NCBI GenBank assembly: GCA_009843525.1 | Contig: VYDH01000036.1 | Location: 186,001-250,000, forward strand | DNA: 64,000 nt | Reading direction: 5' to 3' | Source: Acidimicrobiales bacterium | Lineage (GTDB): Bacteria; Actinomycetota; Acidimicrobiia; Acidimicrobiales; Poriferisodalaceae | Shown here: positions 54,534-63,701 of the stretch, piece after piece | Position numbering within the stretch: position 1 is the stretch's first letter | Layout: each line of letters begins with the position of its first letter | The notes under the pieces: model-generated | The model's input: only the letters and a program-made list of their open reading frames with translations | Told to the model about the DNA's origin: nothing | The model's database searches: none | Made by a program: the position numbers and the translations under genes

Positions 54534-56078
54534 ATGGCCATCGAGTTTGCAATGCCGAAGCTGGGCCTGACGATGGAGTCGGGGACGATCCTGCGCTGGC
54601 TCGTGCCTGACGGTGCCGAGGTCACCGCAGGGCAGGCAGTGCTGTTGGTGGAGACTGACAAGGTCGAGACCGAGATTGAGGCCTCGGGCAGCGGTGTGCT
54701 TGCTCAGACCGGCGAGATCGGCGTGGAATACCCCTGCGGCGTGCGGATCGGCTGGTTCCTGGAAACCGGCGAGGAATCTCCGGCGCCGGCCGATGTCGCG
54801 CCCGCCGCGGCGCAGGTGCAAGCGGCGGCGGTCCCTGCATCTCAGCCCTCCCCGCTGCCTGTGCCCACAGTGCCGGTTCGTGCGCCGGGCGAGCGCATCC
54901 TGGCGTCGCCGGCGGCCAAGCGGCTGGCCCGAGAGCTTGGCGTCGAGATCGCAGCGGTTGCCGGAAGCGGCCCCAAGGGCCGCATCACCGAGCGAGATGT
55001 GCGAGCCGTGAGCGAGGCTCTGGCGGCACTGCCTGCAGCCGAGCCGGCTCGCATCAGCGGATCCACGACGCCCGAGCCAGGTGCGTCGGTGCAGCCGCCG
55101 GCAACCCTCGCAGCTCGTCAACTCGCCGATCTGCTCGGTGTGGACCTTCGCTCCGTTCAGGCCAGCGCCGTCGATGGCCGCATCTCGCGCACCGATGTAG
55201 CAGCGTATGTCCGCACGTTGCTGGCCGGCCTCAGCTCACGAGCCGCCGGCGAAGACTCGGCTTCGTCCGCCAGATCGCTTCCGGCCCAGGTTGCAACCGT
55301 TGCAACAGCAGCCGCGGCAGACGCATCGACGAGGTCTGCCACGCCTGCGCCGCCCTTGTCGCAGACCCCGGTCGAAGAGATTCCTATGCGGGGGATGCGC
55401 GGTGTGATCGCCGAGCGCATGAGTGCGTCGCTCCGCTCGATGGCCCAGCTCACACTCACGATGGATGTCGACATGAGCGCCGTGGTGGCCGAACGGGCTG
55501 CACTCGTCGAAGCCGCTCGTGGAGATGACGCCGACGAGCGTGATGGGGACGCAGATGCTGTCGCAGCGGTGGTGCCGGGCTACACGGATTATGTGATCGC
55601 TGCGGCGGCGGCTGCGCTCGGCAGGCACCCGCGGGTGAATTCTCAGGTCACCGACGATGCGGTGGCGCTCTTGGGCGACATTCATGTCGGGCATGCTGTC
55701 GCTCTTGACGATGGGTTGCTCGTGCCGGTTGTCCGCCACGCCGACCGGCTCAGTCTCGATGAGATCGCCTCGGAGACCACGCGCCTCGCCGCTGGGGCCC
55801 GCGACGGCACACTCCAATACGACGACTACCAGGGCGCCACGTTTACCGTGACGGCCTTGGGCATGTTCGGCGTCGATGCCTTCACGCCGATCATCAACTC
55901 GCCCAATACGGCGATCCTGGGTGTGGGCCGCATCCGCGACGAGACTGATTGGTCGGCGGATGTTCCGGCTGCACTCCCGACGCTCACGCTGTCGCTGACG
56001 TGGGACCACCGGGCCTTCGACGGCGCGCCGGCTGCCCGATTTGCGGGCGCCGTACGGGATTGGCTCGAGTCCCGTTAG
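54534..56078 (+). CDS. acoC: Dihydrolipoamide acyltransferase (E2) with two peripheral-subunit-binding domains
   Basis: 514 aa from ATG 54534 (AAAGGGA upstream). One lipoyl domain with the E-T-D-K-V-E-T-E lysine (Lys43), then two peripheral-subunit-binding domains (about 122-156 and 190-225), each showing the A-x-x-L-A-x-x-L-G-V and G-R-I-x-x-x-D-V pattern, a flexible Ala-rich linker, and the catalytic domain 283-514 with His492, Asp496 and Gly497 in the D-H-R-A-F-D-G motif. Most bacterial E2 proteins have one such binding domain. The E3 (lipoamide dehydrogenase) gene is not in the window and must be shared or elsewhere. Confidence 0.9.
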   Translation: MAIEFAMPKLGLTMESGTILRWLVPDGAEVTAGQAVLLVETDKVETEIEASGSGVLAQTGEIGVEYPCGVRIGWFLETGEESPAPADVAPAAAQVQAAAVPASQPSPLPVPTVPVRAPGERILASPAAKRLARELGVEIAAVAGSGPKGRITERDVRAVSEALAALPAAEPARISGSTTPEPGASVQPPATLAARQLADLLGVDLRSVQASAVDGRISRTDVAAYVRTLLAGLSSRAAGEDSASSARSLPAQVATVATAAAADASTRSATPAPPLSQTPVEEIPMRGMRGVIAERMSASLRSMAQLTLTMDVDMSAVVAERAALVEAARGDDADERDGDADAVAAVVPGYTDYVIAAAAAALGRHPRVNSQVTDDAVALLGDIHVGHAVALDDGLLVPVVRHADRLSLDEIASETTRLAAGARDGTLQYDDYQGATFTVTALGMFGVDAFTPIINSPNTAILGVGRIRDETDWSADVPAALPTLTLSLTWDHRAFDGAPAARFAGAVRDWLESR

Positions 56079-56126
56079 TCAGCTTCCCCCAAGCCAGCGT
56101 TATTGGGCCTCAGCCCCTCGGCCGGC

Positions 56127-57290
56127 TCAGACGTCGACGTAGCTGCGCTTGGCGACTTCTTCGAGCATGACCTCGGTGGCGCCACCGCCGATGGGCAGGA
56201 GGCGGGCGTCGCGGCACATTCGCTCGATCGTCGATTCGCGCATGTAGCCGATGCCGCCGTGGAACTGCATGCAGTCGTACATCACCTGATTCACGACCTC
56301 GGCGCCGAACGCCTTGACGCCGGACATCTCCTTGATGGCGTCGATGCCCTGTTCCTTGAGCCATGCGGCGTGGTACATCGAGGCTCGCACGGCGTCCACC
56401 TTGGCCTGATTCATCGCCATGCGCTGGCGGATGGCCCCCAAGTCGTACAGCGAGCCGTCGAAGGCCTTGCGCTGCTGGGTGTAGGCGTTGGTCAGATCGA
56501 TAGCCACTTGTGCCGCTCCGATGCCCATCCCCACGATCACCATGCGCTCGTTCTGAAAGTTCTGCATGGTGGCGTAGAAGCCACGGTGCAGCTCCCCGAG
56601 CAGGTGGTCGTCACCCAGCCACACGTCGCGCAGCACCAATTCGGCGGTGTCCGAGCAGCGCCAGCCGTGTTTGTCGAGCTTGCGCGCCACCTCGAAGCCC
56701 TCTGTCTGGGCCGGTACCAGGAACATCGAGATCCCGTACCGGTTGTCCGGATCGGTACGAGCAGCCAGCACCGTCATGTCGCCGTATACGGCCCCGGTGA
56801 TGAAGGTCTTGGCGCCGTTCAGCCGCCAGCCGTCGCCGTCGCGCACGGCAGTCGTGCGGAGGCCTGCCACGTCGGATCCGGCATCGGGCTCGGTGACGCC
56901 GATGGACAGCATCGTGTCGCCAGACTGGATCGACGGCAACCAGCGTTCGAGCTGCGCGTCGGTGCCTGCATTGAGCAGGTGCGGCAACGCCATGTCGGTA
57001 TGCACCAAGATGTTCGCCTCGAAGCCCGCGTACGTCGACGTGCCCAATGCCTCAGCAAAGGCAGCCGAGGCGAGCGGTCCGAGGCCCAGTCCGTCCCAGC
57101 GCTCGGGCACGCGCAGCGAGAACATTCCCAGTTCGCCCATCCGCTTGTAGATCTCGCGGGGGACCTGGCCCGTCTCCTCCCACACGTCGCCCACCGGGGT
57201 TACCTCGTTGGCGACGAACGCGGCAGTCTGGTCGTAGATCGCCTGCAGCTCGTCGGTCATGTAGACGTTGCGGTGGACGGTGTTGCTCAC
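56127..57290 (-). CDS. Acyl-CoA dehydrogenase family protein
   Basis: 387 aa from GTG 57290, chosen because GGAGG lies 6 bases upstream; an ATG 14 codons later is possible. Landmarks include I-G-V-T-E-P-D-A-G-S-D-V-A-G flavin segment, F-I-T-G-A strand, R-x-A-F-D helix and the C-terminal Q-F-H-G-G-I-G-Y-M-R-E-S. The catalytic base cannot be fixed without alignment. The VOC gene upstream is 22 bases away on the same strand, suggesting one unit. Convergent with the E2 gene. Confidence 0.9.
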   Translation of the reverse strand: MSNTVHRNVYMTDELQAIYDQTAAFVANEVTPVGDVWEETGQVPREIYKRMGELGMFSLRVPERWDGLGLGPLASAAFAEALGTSTYAGFEANILVHTDMALPHLLNAGTDAQLERWLPSIQSGDTMLSIGVTEPDAGSDVAGLRTTAVRDGDGWRLNGAKTFITGAVYGDMTVLAARTDPDNRYGISMFLVPAQTEGFEVARKLDKHGWRCSDTAELVLRDVWLGDDHLLGELHRGFYATMQNFQNERMVIVGMGIGAAQVAIDLTNAYTQQRKAFDGSLYDLGAIRQRMAMNQAKVDAVRASMYHAAWLKEQGIDAIKEMSGVKAFGAEVVNQVMYDCMQFHGGIGYMRESTIERMCRDARLLPIGGGATEVMLEEVAKRSYVDV

Positions 57291-57312
57291 TGGATGCCTC
57301 CGGGAGGGGGGT

Positions 57313-57870
57313 TTAAGCAGCCGGAGCTGAGCCTTGCTGCACCAACTCAGCGAGCGGGTCGCCGCGTCGGAACCGCTCAAGCAGCACATCGGCGTCGAAC
57401 AGCACGCCGATGGGGTTCTCTGCGAAGACCGGCCCGTTCATGAACTCGATGCACTCGGCCATCGTCGCGAAATTCTCGACCTGGAACTCAACGCCGTTGC
57501 CATCGGGATCGGCGTAGTACATGGAGGTGGTCGGCCCATGGTTGATGGTGCGCACCGGCAGGATGCCATCCGCACGCAACCGCTCGTAGTGGTCCATGAG
57601 GTCGCCGAATGTGCCCATGGTGTAAGCGATGTGCTCCAGAGTGCCCTTGCGCGACTCGTAGCGACCCGGCTGGCCCCGGTTGACGAAGGCCATGCGGTGG
57701 TGCTCATCGTCATAGGAGATGAAGCAGATGAACTCGTTCTCGTGAACCACCTGCGCACCCAGCACGGTGCACCACCAATCGCGCACCGCTGCGATGTCGT
57801 CAGTGCGGAATACGCAATGAGCCATCTTGGTCGGCAGGCGGACTTGGGGAATGTTGGCTTGCGACGCCAT
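57313..57870 (-). CDS. VOC-superfamily dioxygenase-like protein
   Basis: 185 aa from ATG 57870 (GAGGAG upstream). Glyoxalase/extradiol-dioxygenase fold with candidate metal ligands in M-A-H-C-V-F-R (His), in L-E-H-I-A-Y (His) and in G-V-E-F-Q-V-E (Glu), the usual 2-His-1-Glu set. This keeps an Fe2+- or Mn2+-dependent oxygenase or isomerase role possible; substrate unknown. Likely co-transcribed with the acyl-CoA dehydrogenase downstream. Confidence 0.82.
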   Translation of the reverse strand: MASQANIPQVRLPTKMAHCVFRTDDIAAVRDWWCTVLGAQVVHENEFICFISYDDEHHRMAFVNRGQPGRYESRKGTLEHIAYTMGTFGDLMDHYERLRADGILPVRTINHGPTTSMYYADPDGNGVEFQVENFATMAECIEFMNGPVFAENPIGVLFDADVLLERFRRGDPLAELVQQGSAPAA

Positions 57871-57998
57871 GACAACTCCTCGGGCAACCCTTCCGGACAA
57901 CCTCTCCGGTACGGCCGTCAGCGGCGATGGCGGCCGCCCGGCCTCAACAGTATCGGGCGTTCGGAGATCTGCTCCGGGGCGGTGGACTCCCGACGTGC

Positions 57999-59879
57999 TC
58001 AGCTCAGGTCGATGCCTTCCAGCCGACCGGTGGAGCGCCACTCGTCCAGCATGCGGAAGAACTTGATCGGGCCGGCGCCGTACATCGCGGAGAAGAATCC
58101 GTTGGGATTCCCGAGCTTGCCCTCGTTGTTGTAGTAGCCGGGGGTGCACGCCTCGTAGAACTGCACACCGAGACGAGCCTTGTCGGCCATCTCGTCCTGC
58201 CACCACTGTTCGGCCTCGATCGTGGGCTCGATGCGGGTGCATCCCCGATCAGCAGCCTCATTGAGCATGTACACGACGTGTGCGGCCTGCTCGCCCAGCG
58301 CATGCGGAACGTTGACGGTCACAGCGCTCTGGGTGAAGCCGAGGAAGAAGCAGTTCGGGAAGCCGTGGCTGGTCAGGCCGTGGAAGGTCTTGACCCCGTC
58401 GGACCACTTGTCCGACAGCGTCTGGCCGCCCCGTCCGACGATGTCGTATCCGGCTCGCCGGGTGTAGGTCGTGCCCACCTCGAAACCGGTCGCGAAGACG
58501 ATGCAGTCAACCTCGTACTCCGTGCCGCCGACCACGACGCCCCGCGGGGTGATGCGCTCCACGCCGCGGCCATCGGTGTCGACCAGATGCACGTTGGGCA
58601 GGTTGAACGTCGGCAAGTACTCGTCGTGGAAGCAGGGCCGCTTGCAGAACTGCCGGTACCAGGGCTGCAGTGCCTCCGCGGTCTCGGTGTCTTCGACCAC
58701 TTCGGCGGCCCGCGAGCGCACCGAGTTCATCTTCTGGAAGTCGGCTAGCTCCATAAGGCGGCCCTTCTCGGACCCGGTGAGGCGGCGCCCGAGTCGGCGA
58801 GCGGCTGTCTTGGCTGCGATGCCGGTGAGGTTGCGGAAGATGTCGGTCCAGCCGTCGGAGACCAAGTCCACGTCCTGATCCCCGCCGCTCACGAGGATGT
58901 TGAAGTTCTCCATGCGGCGGCGCTGCCAGCCGGGCTCCAGCGACGCGGCCCATTCGGGGTCTGTCTCGCGATTGGCGCGCACATCGATCGATGACGGCGT
59001 GCGCTGGAACACGAACAGTTCTTTGGCCGACTCACCGAGGTGGGGTATGCACTGCACCGCAGTGGCGCCGGTGCCGATGATGCCCACTCGCTTGTCGGCG
59101 AGCTTGGCGAGACCGCCCTCGGAGTTGCCTCCCGTGTAGTAGTAGTCCCACCGGCTGGTGTGGAAGGTGTGCCCCTCGTAAGAGTCGATGCCGGGGATTC
59201 CAGGCAGCTTGGGCCGGTTGAGCGGGCCGTTGGCCATCGCCACGAAGCGAGCGCGCATCCGGTCGCCCCGGTCAGTGGAGATGATCCACTGGGCCTGGTC
59301 GTCATCCCAGCGCATCTCGACTACCGAGGTGTGCAGGCATGCGTTGTCGTACAGCCCGAAATGGCGGGCGATGGCCTTGGAGTGCTCGAAGATCTCGGGA
59401 GCGAATGAGTACTTGTGCTTCGGCATGTATGCCAGCTCTTCGAGCAGCGGCAAGTAGCAGTACGACTCGACGTCGCACATCGCGCCCGGGTAGCGATTCC
59501 AATACCACGTGCCTCCGAAGTCGCCTGCCTTCTCGATGACCCGGATGCTCTCGTAGCCCGCCTTGCGCAGCTCGGCGCCCATCAGCAGTCCGCCGAAGCC
59601 GCCGCCGATGATGGCGACGTCCACCTCGTCGAAGAACGGCTCTCGCTCGACACGTTCGGTGTATGGGTCGTCGACGTAGTTGGAGAAGTCGCCGACCACT
59701 TCGACGTACTGCTCGTTGCCGTCGTCGCGCAGCCGCTTGTCGCGTTCGGCCCGGTAACGATCGCGCAGCTCGTCGGGATCGAAGTCGATATCGGGCAGGA
59801 ATGCCTCTTCCAGCGTCGCCGGTTCGCCTGCCGCGGCGCTGGCAGTCACTGGGGTCGGGCTCATGGTGCTGCTGCTCAT
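57999..59879 (-). CDS. Baeyer-Villiger-type flavin monooxygenase
   Basis: 626 aa. FAD Rossmann motif I-G-G-G-F-G-G at 91-97, Baeyer-Villiger fingerprint Y-E-G-H-T-F-H-T-S-R-W-D and second nucleotide motif I-G-T-G-A-T-A. The first 85 residues are a charged extension. Unlike the other monooxygenase in the window, the fingerprint ends in W-D, as in cyclic-ketone, phenylacetone and steroid monooxygenases. NADPH-dependent oxidation of ketones is expected; substrate unknown. Divergent from the ThrH gene across an AT-rich gap. Confidence 0.9.
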   Translation of the reverse strand: MSSSTMSPTPVTASAAAGEPATLEEAFLPDIDFDPDELRDRYRAERDKRLRDDGNEQYVEVVGDFSNYVDDPYTERVEREPFFDEVDVAIIGGGFGGLLMGAELRKAGYESIRVIEKAGDFGGTWYWNRYPGAMCDVESYCYLPLLEELAYMPKHKYSFAPEIFEHSKAIARHFGLYDNACLHTSVVEMRWDDDQAQWIISTDRGDRMRARFVAMANGPLNRPKLPGIPGIDSYEGHTFHTSRWDYYYTGGNSEGGLAKLADKRVGIIGTGATAVQCIPHLGESAKELFVFQRTPSSIDVRANRETDPEWAASLEPGWQRRRMENFNILVSGGDQDVDLVSDGWTDIFRNLTGIAAKTAARRLGRRLTGSEKGRLMELADFQKMNSVRSRAAEVVEDTETAEALQPWYRQFCKRPCFHDEYLPTFNLPNVHLVDTDGRGVERITPRGVVVGGTEYEVDCIVFATGFEVGTTYTRRAGYDIVGRGGQTLSDKWSDGVKTFHGLTSHGFPNCFFLGFTQSAVTVNVPHALGEQAAHVVYMLNEAADRGCTRIEPTIEAEQWWQDEMADKARLGVQFYEACTPGYYNNEGKLGNPNGFFSAMYGAGPIKFFRMLDEWRSTGRLEGIDLS

Positions 59880-59925
59880 GCGAGCCTCGCTCCTGTGTCG
59901 TGCGCCGCCGGGGCGAGCGGCAATA

Positions 59926-59941
59926 TCTAATCAATCTTAGA
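59926..59941. promoter_or_regulatory. Inverted repeat TCTAA-N6-TTAGA in divergent gap, possible operator
   Basis: TCTAA and TTAGA are 5-bp perfect arms with spacer TCAATC, in an AT-rich patch that stands out from the GC-rich surroundings between the divergent monooxygenase and ThrH genes. It may mark a promoter or regulator site; no regulator gene is near. Confidence 0.3.
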
Positions 59942-60000
59942 AAGAACAGCGTGTCGTTCGGAGACGTGTGCCTGCGGTGTGCGTGACAGAATCGGCGCTC

Positions 60001-60615
60001 GTGCAGAGGGTCATCGCATTGGACATGGAGGGCGTCTTGACGCCCGAGATCTGGATAGCGGTGGCCCAGCGCACCGGCATCGACGAGCTGCGACGTACGA
60101 CCCGTGACGAGCCGGACTACGACGCACTGATGCGGTACCGGATCGATGTGCTCAACACCCACGGCGTGTCGCTCAAGCAGATCCGCGAGGTGATCGCCGA
60201 GTTGCCCCTGCTGGAGGGGGCTCGAGAGTTTCTCGACGAGCTCCGGCGGCGCTGGGTCGTGGTGCTGCTGTCTGACACGTTCGAGCAATTCGACGATCAC
60301 TTCCTGGAGCTGATGGGCTACCCGCACCTGCTCTGCCACCGTCTCGACGTGGCCGAGGGGCGCTTGGCGGGGTGGAGACGTCGGGTGGACGATGCGAAGC
60401 GGTGCGCCGTCGAGGCGTACCGCGCACTGAACTACCACGTCACCGCCATCGGCGACTCCTACAACGATCTCACGATGTTGAGGGCGGCTGACGCGGCGAG
60501 CCTGTTCCGATGTCCCGAGGCGGTGGCCGCAGCCAATCCGGACCTGCCGTCGGTGTCGACCTACCGCGAGCTGCTGCGCTGGATCGACAGCGTGCAGGTG
60601 CCGGCCACCCGCTGA
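60001..60615 (+). CDS. thrH: ThrH-type phosphoserine phosphatase/homoserine phosphotransferase
   Basis: 204 aa from GTG 60001; an earlier GTG at 59968 would add 11 residues. HAD-superfamily landmarks: L-D-M-E-G-V-L-T-P-E-I-W (variant D-x-E-G motif I typical of ThrH), L-S-D-T-F motif II, and G-D-S-Y-N-D motif IV. The T-T-R-D-E-P-D-Y-D segment is the ThrH cap. It should dephosphorylate phosphoserine in serine synthesis. Confidence 0.9.
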   Translation: MQRVIALDMEGVLTPEIWIAVAQRTGIDELRRTTRDEPDYDALMRYRIDVLNTHGVSLKQIREVIAELPLLEGAREFLDELRRRWVVVLLSDTFEQFDDHFLELMGYPHLLCHRLDVAEGRLAGWRRRVDDAKRCAVEAYRALNYHVTAIGDSYNDLTMLRAADAASLFRCPEAVAAANPDLPSVSTYRELLRWIDSVQVPATR

Positions 60616-60689
60616 GCCCCGGGGTTCGGGCGCCGGATACGCTGCGAGCCACATGTTCCCCACACAACGAGCAGGGACGGAGCGAAGCA

Positions 60690-61172
60690 ATGGCGATTGA
60701 GGTCGGCGACCAGATTCCCGATGTGACACTGCGAGTACTGGACGAGGGCGGCATGCCTGCGCCCGTGCAGTCCGGCGAGATGCTGGGCAGCGGCAAGGTG
60801 GTGCTGTTCGCAGTGCCGGGCGCATTCACCCCAGGCTGCAGCAACGTCCACCTCCCGGGGTACATCGAAGGTGCGTCCGAGCTTGCGGGCAAGGGTGTCG
60901 CCAAGATCGTCTGCGTCTCGGTCAACGACGCGTGGACCATGAACGCCTGGGCGCAGGCCCAAGGCGCAGAAGGCATCGAGATGGCTGCGGACGGCAACGG
61001 CGACTTCGCCGAGGCCATGGGCTTGGTCATGGATGGCTCGGGCTTCGGCCTGGGTTCTCGCTCCCGGCGCTATGCGGCGGTCATCGAGGACGGGACCGTG
61101 ACTGCGCTCGAGGTCGAGCCGGCCGGTGCCGTCGACGTGTCGAGCTGCGCCTCGATTCTGGGCAAGCTCTGA
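60690..61172 (+). CDS. Prx5-type peroxiredoxin
   Basis: 160 aa from ATG 60690. The peroxidatic motif P-G-A-F-T-P-G-C-S places the active cysteine at 50, followed by N-V-H-L-P-G-Y, as in the Prx5/AhpE-like redoxin group; a C-terminal S-S-C (Cys153) may act as resolving cysteine. It reduces peroxides using thiol reductants. It uses an ordinary cysteine, in contrast to the UGA-containing peroxiredoxin-like gene at 13226. Confidence 0.92.
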   Translation: MAIEVGDQIPDVTLRVLDEGGMPAPVQSGEMLGSGKVVLFAVPGAFTPGCSNVHLPGYIEGASELAGKGVAKIVCVSVNDAWTMNAWAQAQGAEGIEMAADGNGDFAEAMGLVMDGSGFGLGSRSRRYAAVIEDGTVTALEVEPAGAVDVSSCASILGKL

Positions 61173-61224
61173 TCCGAGCCCGGAAGCTGGGCCGCGACGC
61201 CTCGGGGCGGGCGTCCCTGCGCTC

Positions 61225-62232
61225 ATGACAATCAGTACGCCGGGGATAGCCGACGTGGCTCGCGACGCGACATCGGCTGTGCACATCGGCTTCGATGTCG
61301 GCGGCACGAAGATCTTCGGCGTGGTGACCGATCACGACGGTGCCGTGCAGCGGACCTTGCGTGAGCCGACGCCCGACGGCGCGGCGCCCCTCATGGCTGC
61401 CCTGGCGGATATGACGGCGCGCCTCGGCTCCGGATCGCGCCCGGTTTCCGTCGGCGTCGGGATGGCTGGCTTGATCACGCTCGACGGTCGCGTGACGGTC
61501 TCGCCCAACCTGACCGATGTCGACGGCGCGGATATCGGGTCAGGGCTCAGCGAGCTGCTGGACATGCCGGTGTTCCTTGACAACGAGGTGAACTGTGCCG
61601 CCCGGTGGGAGATGTCCGCTGGTGCCGCGCGTGGCGTTCGCAACGGTGTCATGGTGTCGCTCGGTACGGGCATCGGGGGAGCGTTCATGCTGAACGGCGA
61701 GGTGCTGCGTGGCTCAGGAGGGCTGGCGGGGGAGCCCGGGCACATGATCGTTGAGGCGGGGGGTCGCCAGTGTGCCTGCGGGCGACGGGGCTGCTGGGAG
61801 ATGTACGCATCCGGATCTGCGCTGGACCGGATGGCTGTCGAGCGACTCGGCGACGCATTCCGCGGGCCAGAGGTGACTGCCGCGGCACGCCAAGGCGATG
61901 CTGCGGCGCTTGGAGTGCTGGATGAGTTCGCGTACTGGCTCGCGCTGGGCATCTCGAATCTGTGCATCCTGACCGACCCCGAAATGGTGGTGATCGGCGG
62001 TGGACTCAGCGAGGACTGGGATCTGTTGGCGCGGTCCACCGACGAACATGTGACAGCGCTGCTCATCGGCCGATCAGCCGAATCCCACCCCAGGATCGTG
62101 CCCTCCGAAGCCGGCGAACTGTCAGCCGCCCTCGGCGCCGCATTAGGCGGCGTGCAGAGTCACGGCGCCGCATTAGGCGGCGTGCAGAGTCACAGTGCCG
62201 CATTAGGCGGCGCTTCTAGTCGAGTGACGTGA
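61225..62232 (+). CDS. ROK-family sugar kinase-like protein with repeat tail
   Basis: 335 aa from ATG 61225. ATP-binding D-V-G-G-T-K at 24-29, catalytic Asp119 in L-D-N-E, G-T-G-I-G-G at 148-153, and the ROK zinc site from His173 with Cys183, Cys185 and Cys190 in C-A-C-G-R-R-G-C-W-E. There is no N-terminal DNA-binding domain, so a glucokinase-type kinase rather than a repressor is likely. The C-terminus carries three repeats of A-A-L-G-G-V-Q-S-H encoded by a 30-bp tandem repeat. The stop overlaps the next gene. Confidence 0.88.
   Translation: MTISTPGIADVARDATSAVHIGFDVGGTKIFGVVTDHDGAVQRTLREPTPDGAAPLMAALADMTARLGSGSRPVSVGVGMAGLITLDGRVTVSPNLTDVDGADIGSGLSELLDMPVFLDNEVNCAARWEMSAGAARGVRNGVMVSLGTGIGGAFMLNGEVLRGSGGLAGEPGHMIVEAGGRQCACGRRGCWEMYASGSALDRMAVERLGDAFRGPEVTAAARQGDAAALGVLDEFAYWLALGISNLCILTDPEMVVIGGGLSEDWDLLARSTDEHVTALLIGRSAESHPRIVPSEAGELSAALGAALGGVQSHGAALGGVQSHSAALGGASSRVT
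62137..62211 (+). repeat. 30-bp tandem repeat, hairpin-forming, in ROK gene 3' end
   Basis: Units start at 62137, 62167 and 62197 (third partial). Each begins GCCGC-ATTAG-GCGGC, a 5-bp-arm hairpin, followed by a 15-base spacer. The unit length is a multiple of three, so it adds decapeptides to the protein without breaking the frame. Confidence 0.85.
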
Positions 62233-63701
62233 GACCGCTGCGCACGGCCGTGCTGGCGTTGTTGACGGCAGCGGCCGGCCTGCTGCCCACGGTGGCAGCC
62301 GTGCGCATGAATTCCTCGGCCGATGATGCGGCAGCGCACGCAGCCTCGCTCCGCACTCCCGTCTTGGCCTCCACGCTCGATGAGCCTGCGCCCGACGGTG
62401 CAGCCGGGACTGGAGCAGCGGCGTCGACGCTGCCGCTGCTTCGGGCCGAGCGTGCACCCGATGCGCTGTGGCGGGCGGCACAGCAGCACCACATCGGCAC
62501 TGAGATGACCGCGTTCAGTTCCGACTGGCCCGAGCCGCACTGCCTCGCGATCTGGATCGACGGCGTCGAAGCGTTCTCCAGCAATCCCGATCCGGTGATC
62601 CCCGCATCCGTGCAGAAGCTCGTAACGGCTGCAGCAGCGCTGGCCGTGGTCGATGCCGATGAGCGGCTGGTCACTCGAGTGCTGACCGATACGGAGATCG
62701 TCGACGGCGTCCTTGACGGCACTGTCTGGGTCGTCGGCGGCGGTGATCCGCTGATCATGACGCAGTCCTACGCAGATTCGCACCGGCGCCAGCCGCAGCT
62801 GCGCACGCCTATGGAACACCTCGCTGATGACCTCGTCGCGCTTGGTATCGAAACGCTGCGGGGCAATCTCATTGCCGACGAGTCTCGCTATGACACAACG
62901 CGATTTCCCGAGACGTGGCCGCAGCGGTACATCACGCAGCTCAACAGCGGCCCGCTGTCCGCGCTGAATTTGAACGACGGCATCACGGGCTTCACGACAA
63001 CTCTGTCGGCGGCCGAGCACCCGGCGCGCTGGTTCGTGTCCACGCTGGCGGACCTGCTGCGAGTCCGAGGCGTTGCGGTGGACGTTGAGATTGATGTGTC
63101 AGCGGCGCCCAGCGGCCTGAGCGAGATCGCTCGTCTCGCATCGCCCCCGCTGGTGGAGATCATCCAGCAGATGCTGCGCGAGAGCGACAACACCACAGCG
63201 GAGATGATGCTGCGCGAGATCGGTCTGCGCAGTGCGGGGGCAGGTTCCACGCCGGCCGGTGCCGCGGCCGCCGAGCGGATCGTGTCGGATCTGCTGCCCG
63301 ATCAATCCCGGCCTGCAGTTGTGGATGGTTCGGGGCTCGACCGCCAGAACATGGTCACGTGCAGCTTCCTCGCCGCGTTGCTGGATCACTACGGCCCTGA
63401 GAGTGCGTTCGCGGCAGGGTTGCCGGTAGCGGCCCGCACGGGAACGCTCTCACACCGGTTCGCCGAACATCCCGCAGCGGGTCGGCTCCGCGCCAAGACC
63501 GGCCTGCTCACCGGCGTGAACGCCCTCGCCGGATTCATCGAGACCGACAGCGGGACGGTGACGTTCGCGCAGATGCTGAACGGCGTGCCGCCTGAAGGCC
63601 GCCTCGGCCTGGAACTGCAGGAGTCATTGGCCGGACAGCTCCTGCGGTACCCCGTGGGCGACGCTCTCGCCCTGCGAGGATTGACCCGTGCAGCCGCCTG
63701 A
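62229..63701 (+). CDS. dacB: D-alanyl-D-alanine carboxypeptidase/endopeptidase (PBP4, S13 family)
   Basis: 490 aa from GTG 62229, overlapping the ROK stop as GTGA. N-terminal signal-like helix, then the three penicillin-binding motifs: S-V-Q-K with Ser127 and Lys130, S-D-N at 319-321, and K-T-G at 423-425. The large insertion between the first two motifs is typical of the S13 family. It trims or cleaves peptidoglycan cross-links outside the membrane and should bind beta-lactams. Confidence 0.9.
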   Translation: MRPLRTAVLALLTAAAGLLPTVAAVRMNSSADDAAAHAASLRTPVLASTLDEPAPDGAAGTGAAASTLPLLRAERAPDALWRAAQQHHIGTEMTAFSSDWPEPHCLAIWIDGVEAFSSNPDPVIPASVQKLVTAAAALAVVDADERLVTRVLTDTEIVDGVLDGTVWVVGGGDPLIMTQSYADSHRRQPQLRTPMEHLADDLVALGIETLRGNLIADESRYDTTRFPETWPQRYITQLNSGPLSALNLNDGITGFTTTLSAAEHPARWFVSTLADLLRVRGVAVDVEIDVSAAPSGLSEIARLASPPLVEIIQQMLRESDNTTAEMMLREIGLRSAGAGSTPAGAAAAERIVSDLLPDQSRPAVVDGSGLDRQNMVTCSFLAALLDHYGPESAFAAGLPVAARTGTLSHRFAEHPAAGRLRAKTGLLTGVNALAGFIETDSGTVTFAQMLNGVPPEGRLGLELQESLAGQLLRYPVGDALALRGLTRAAA

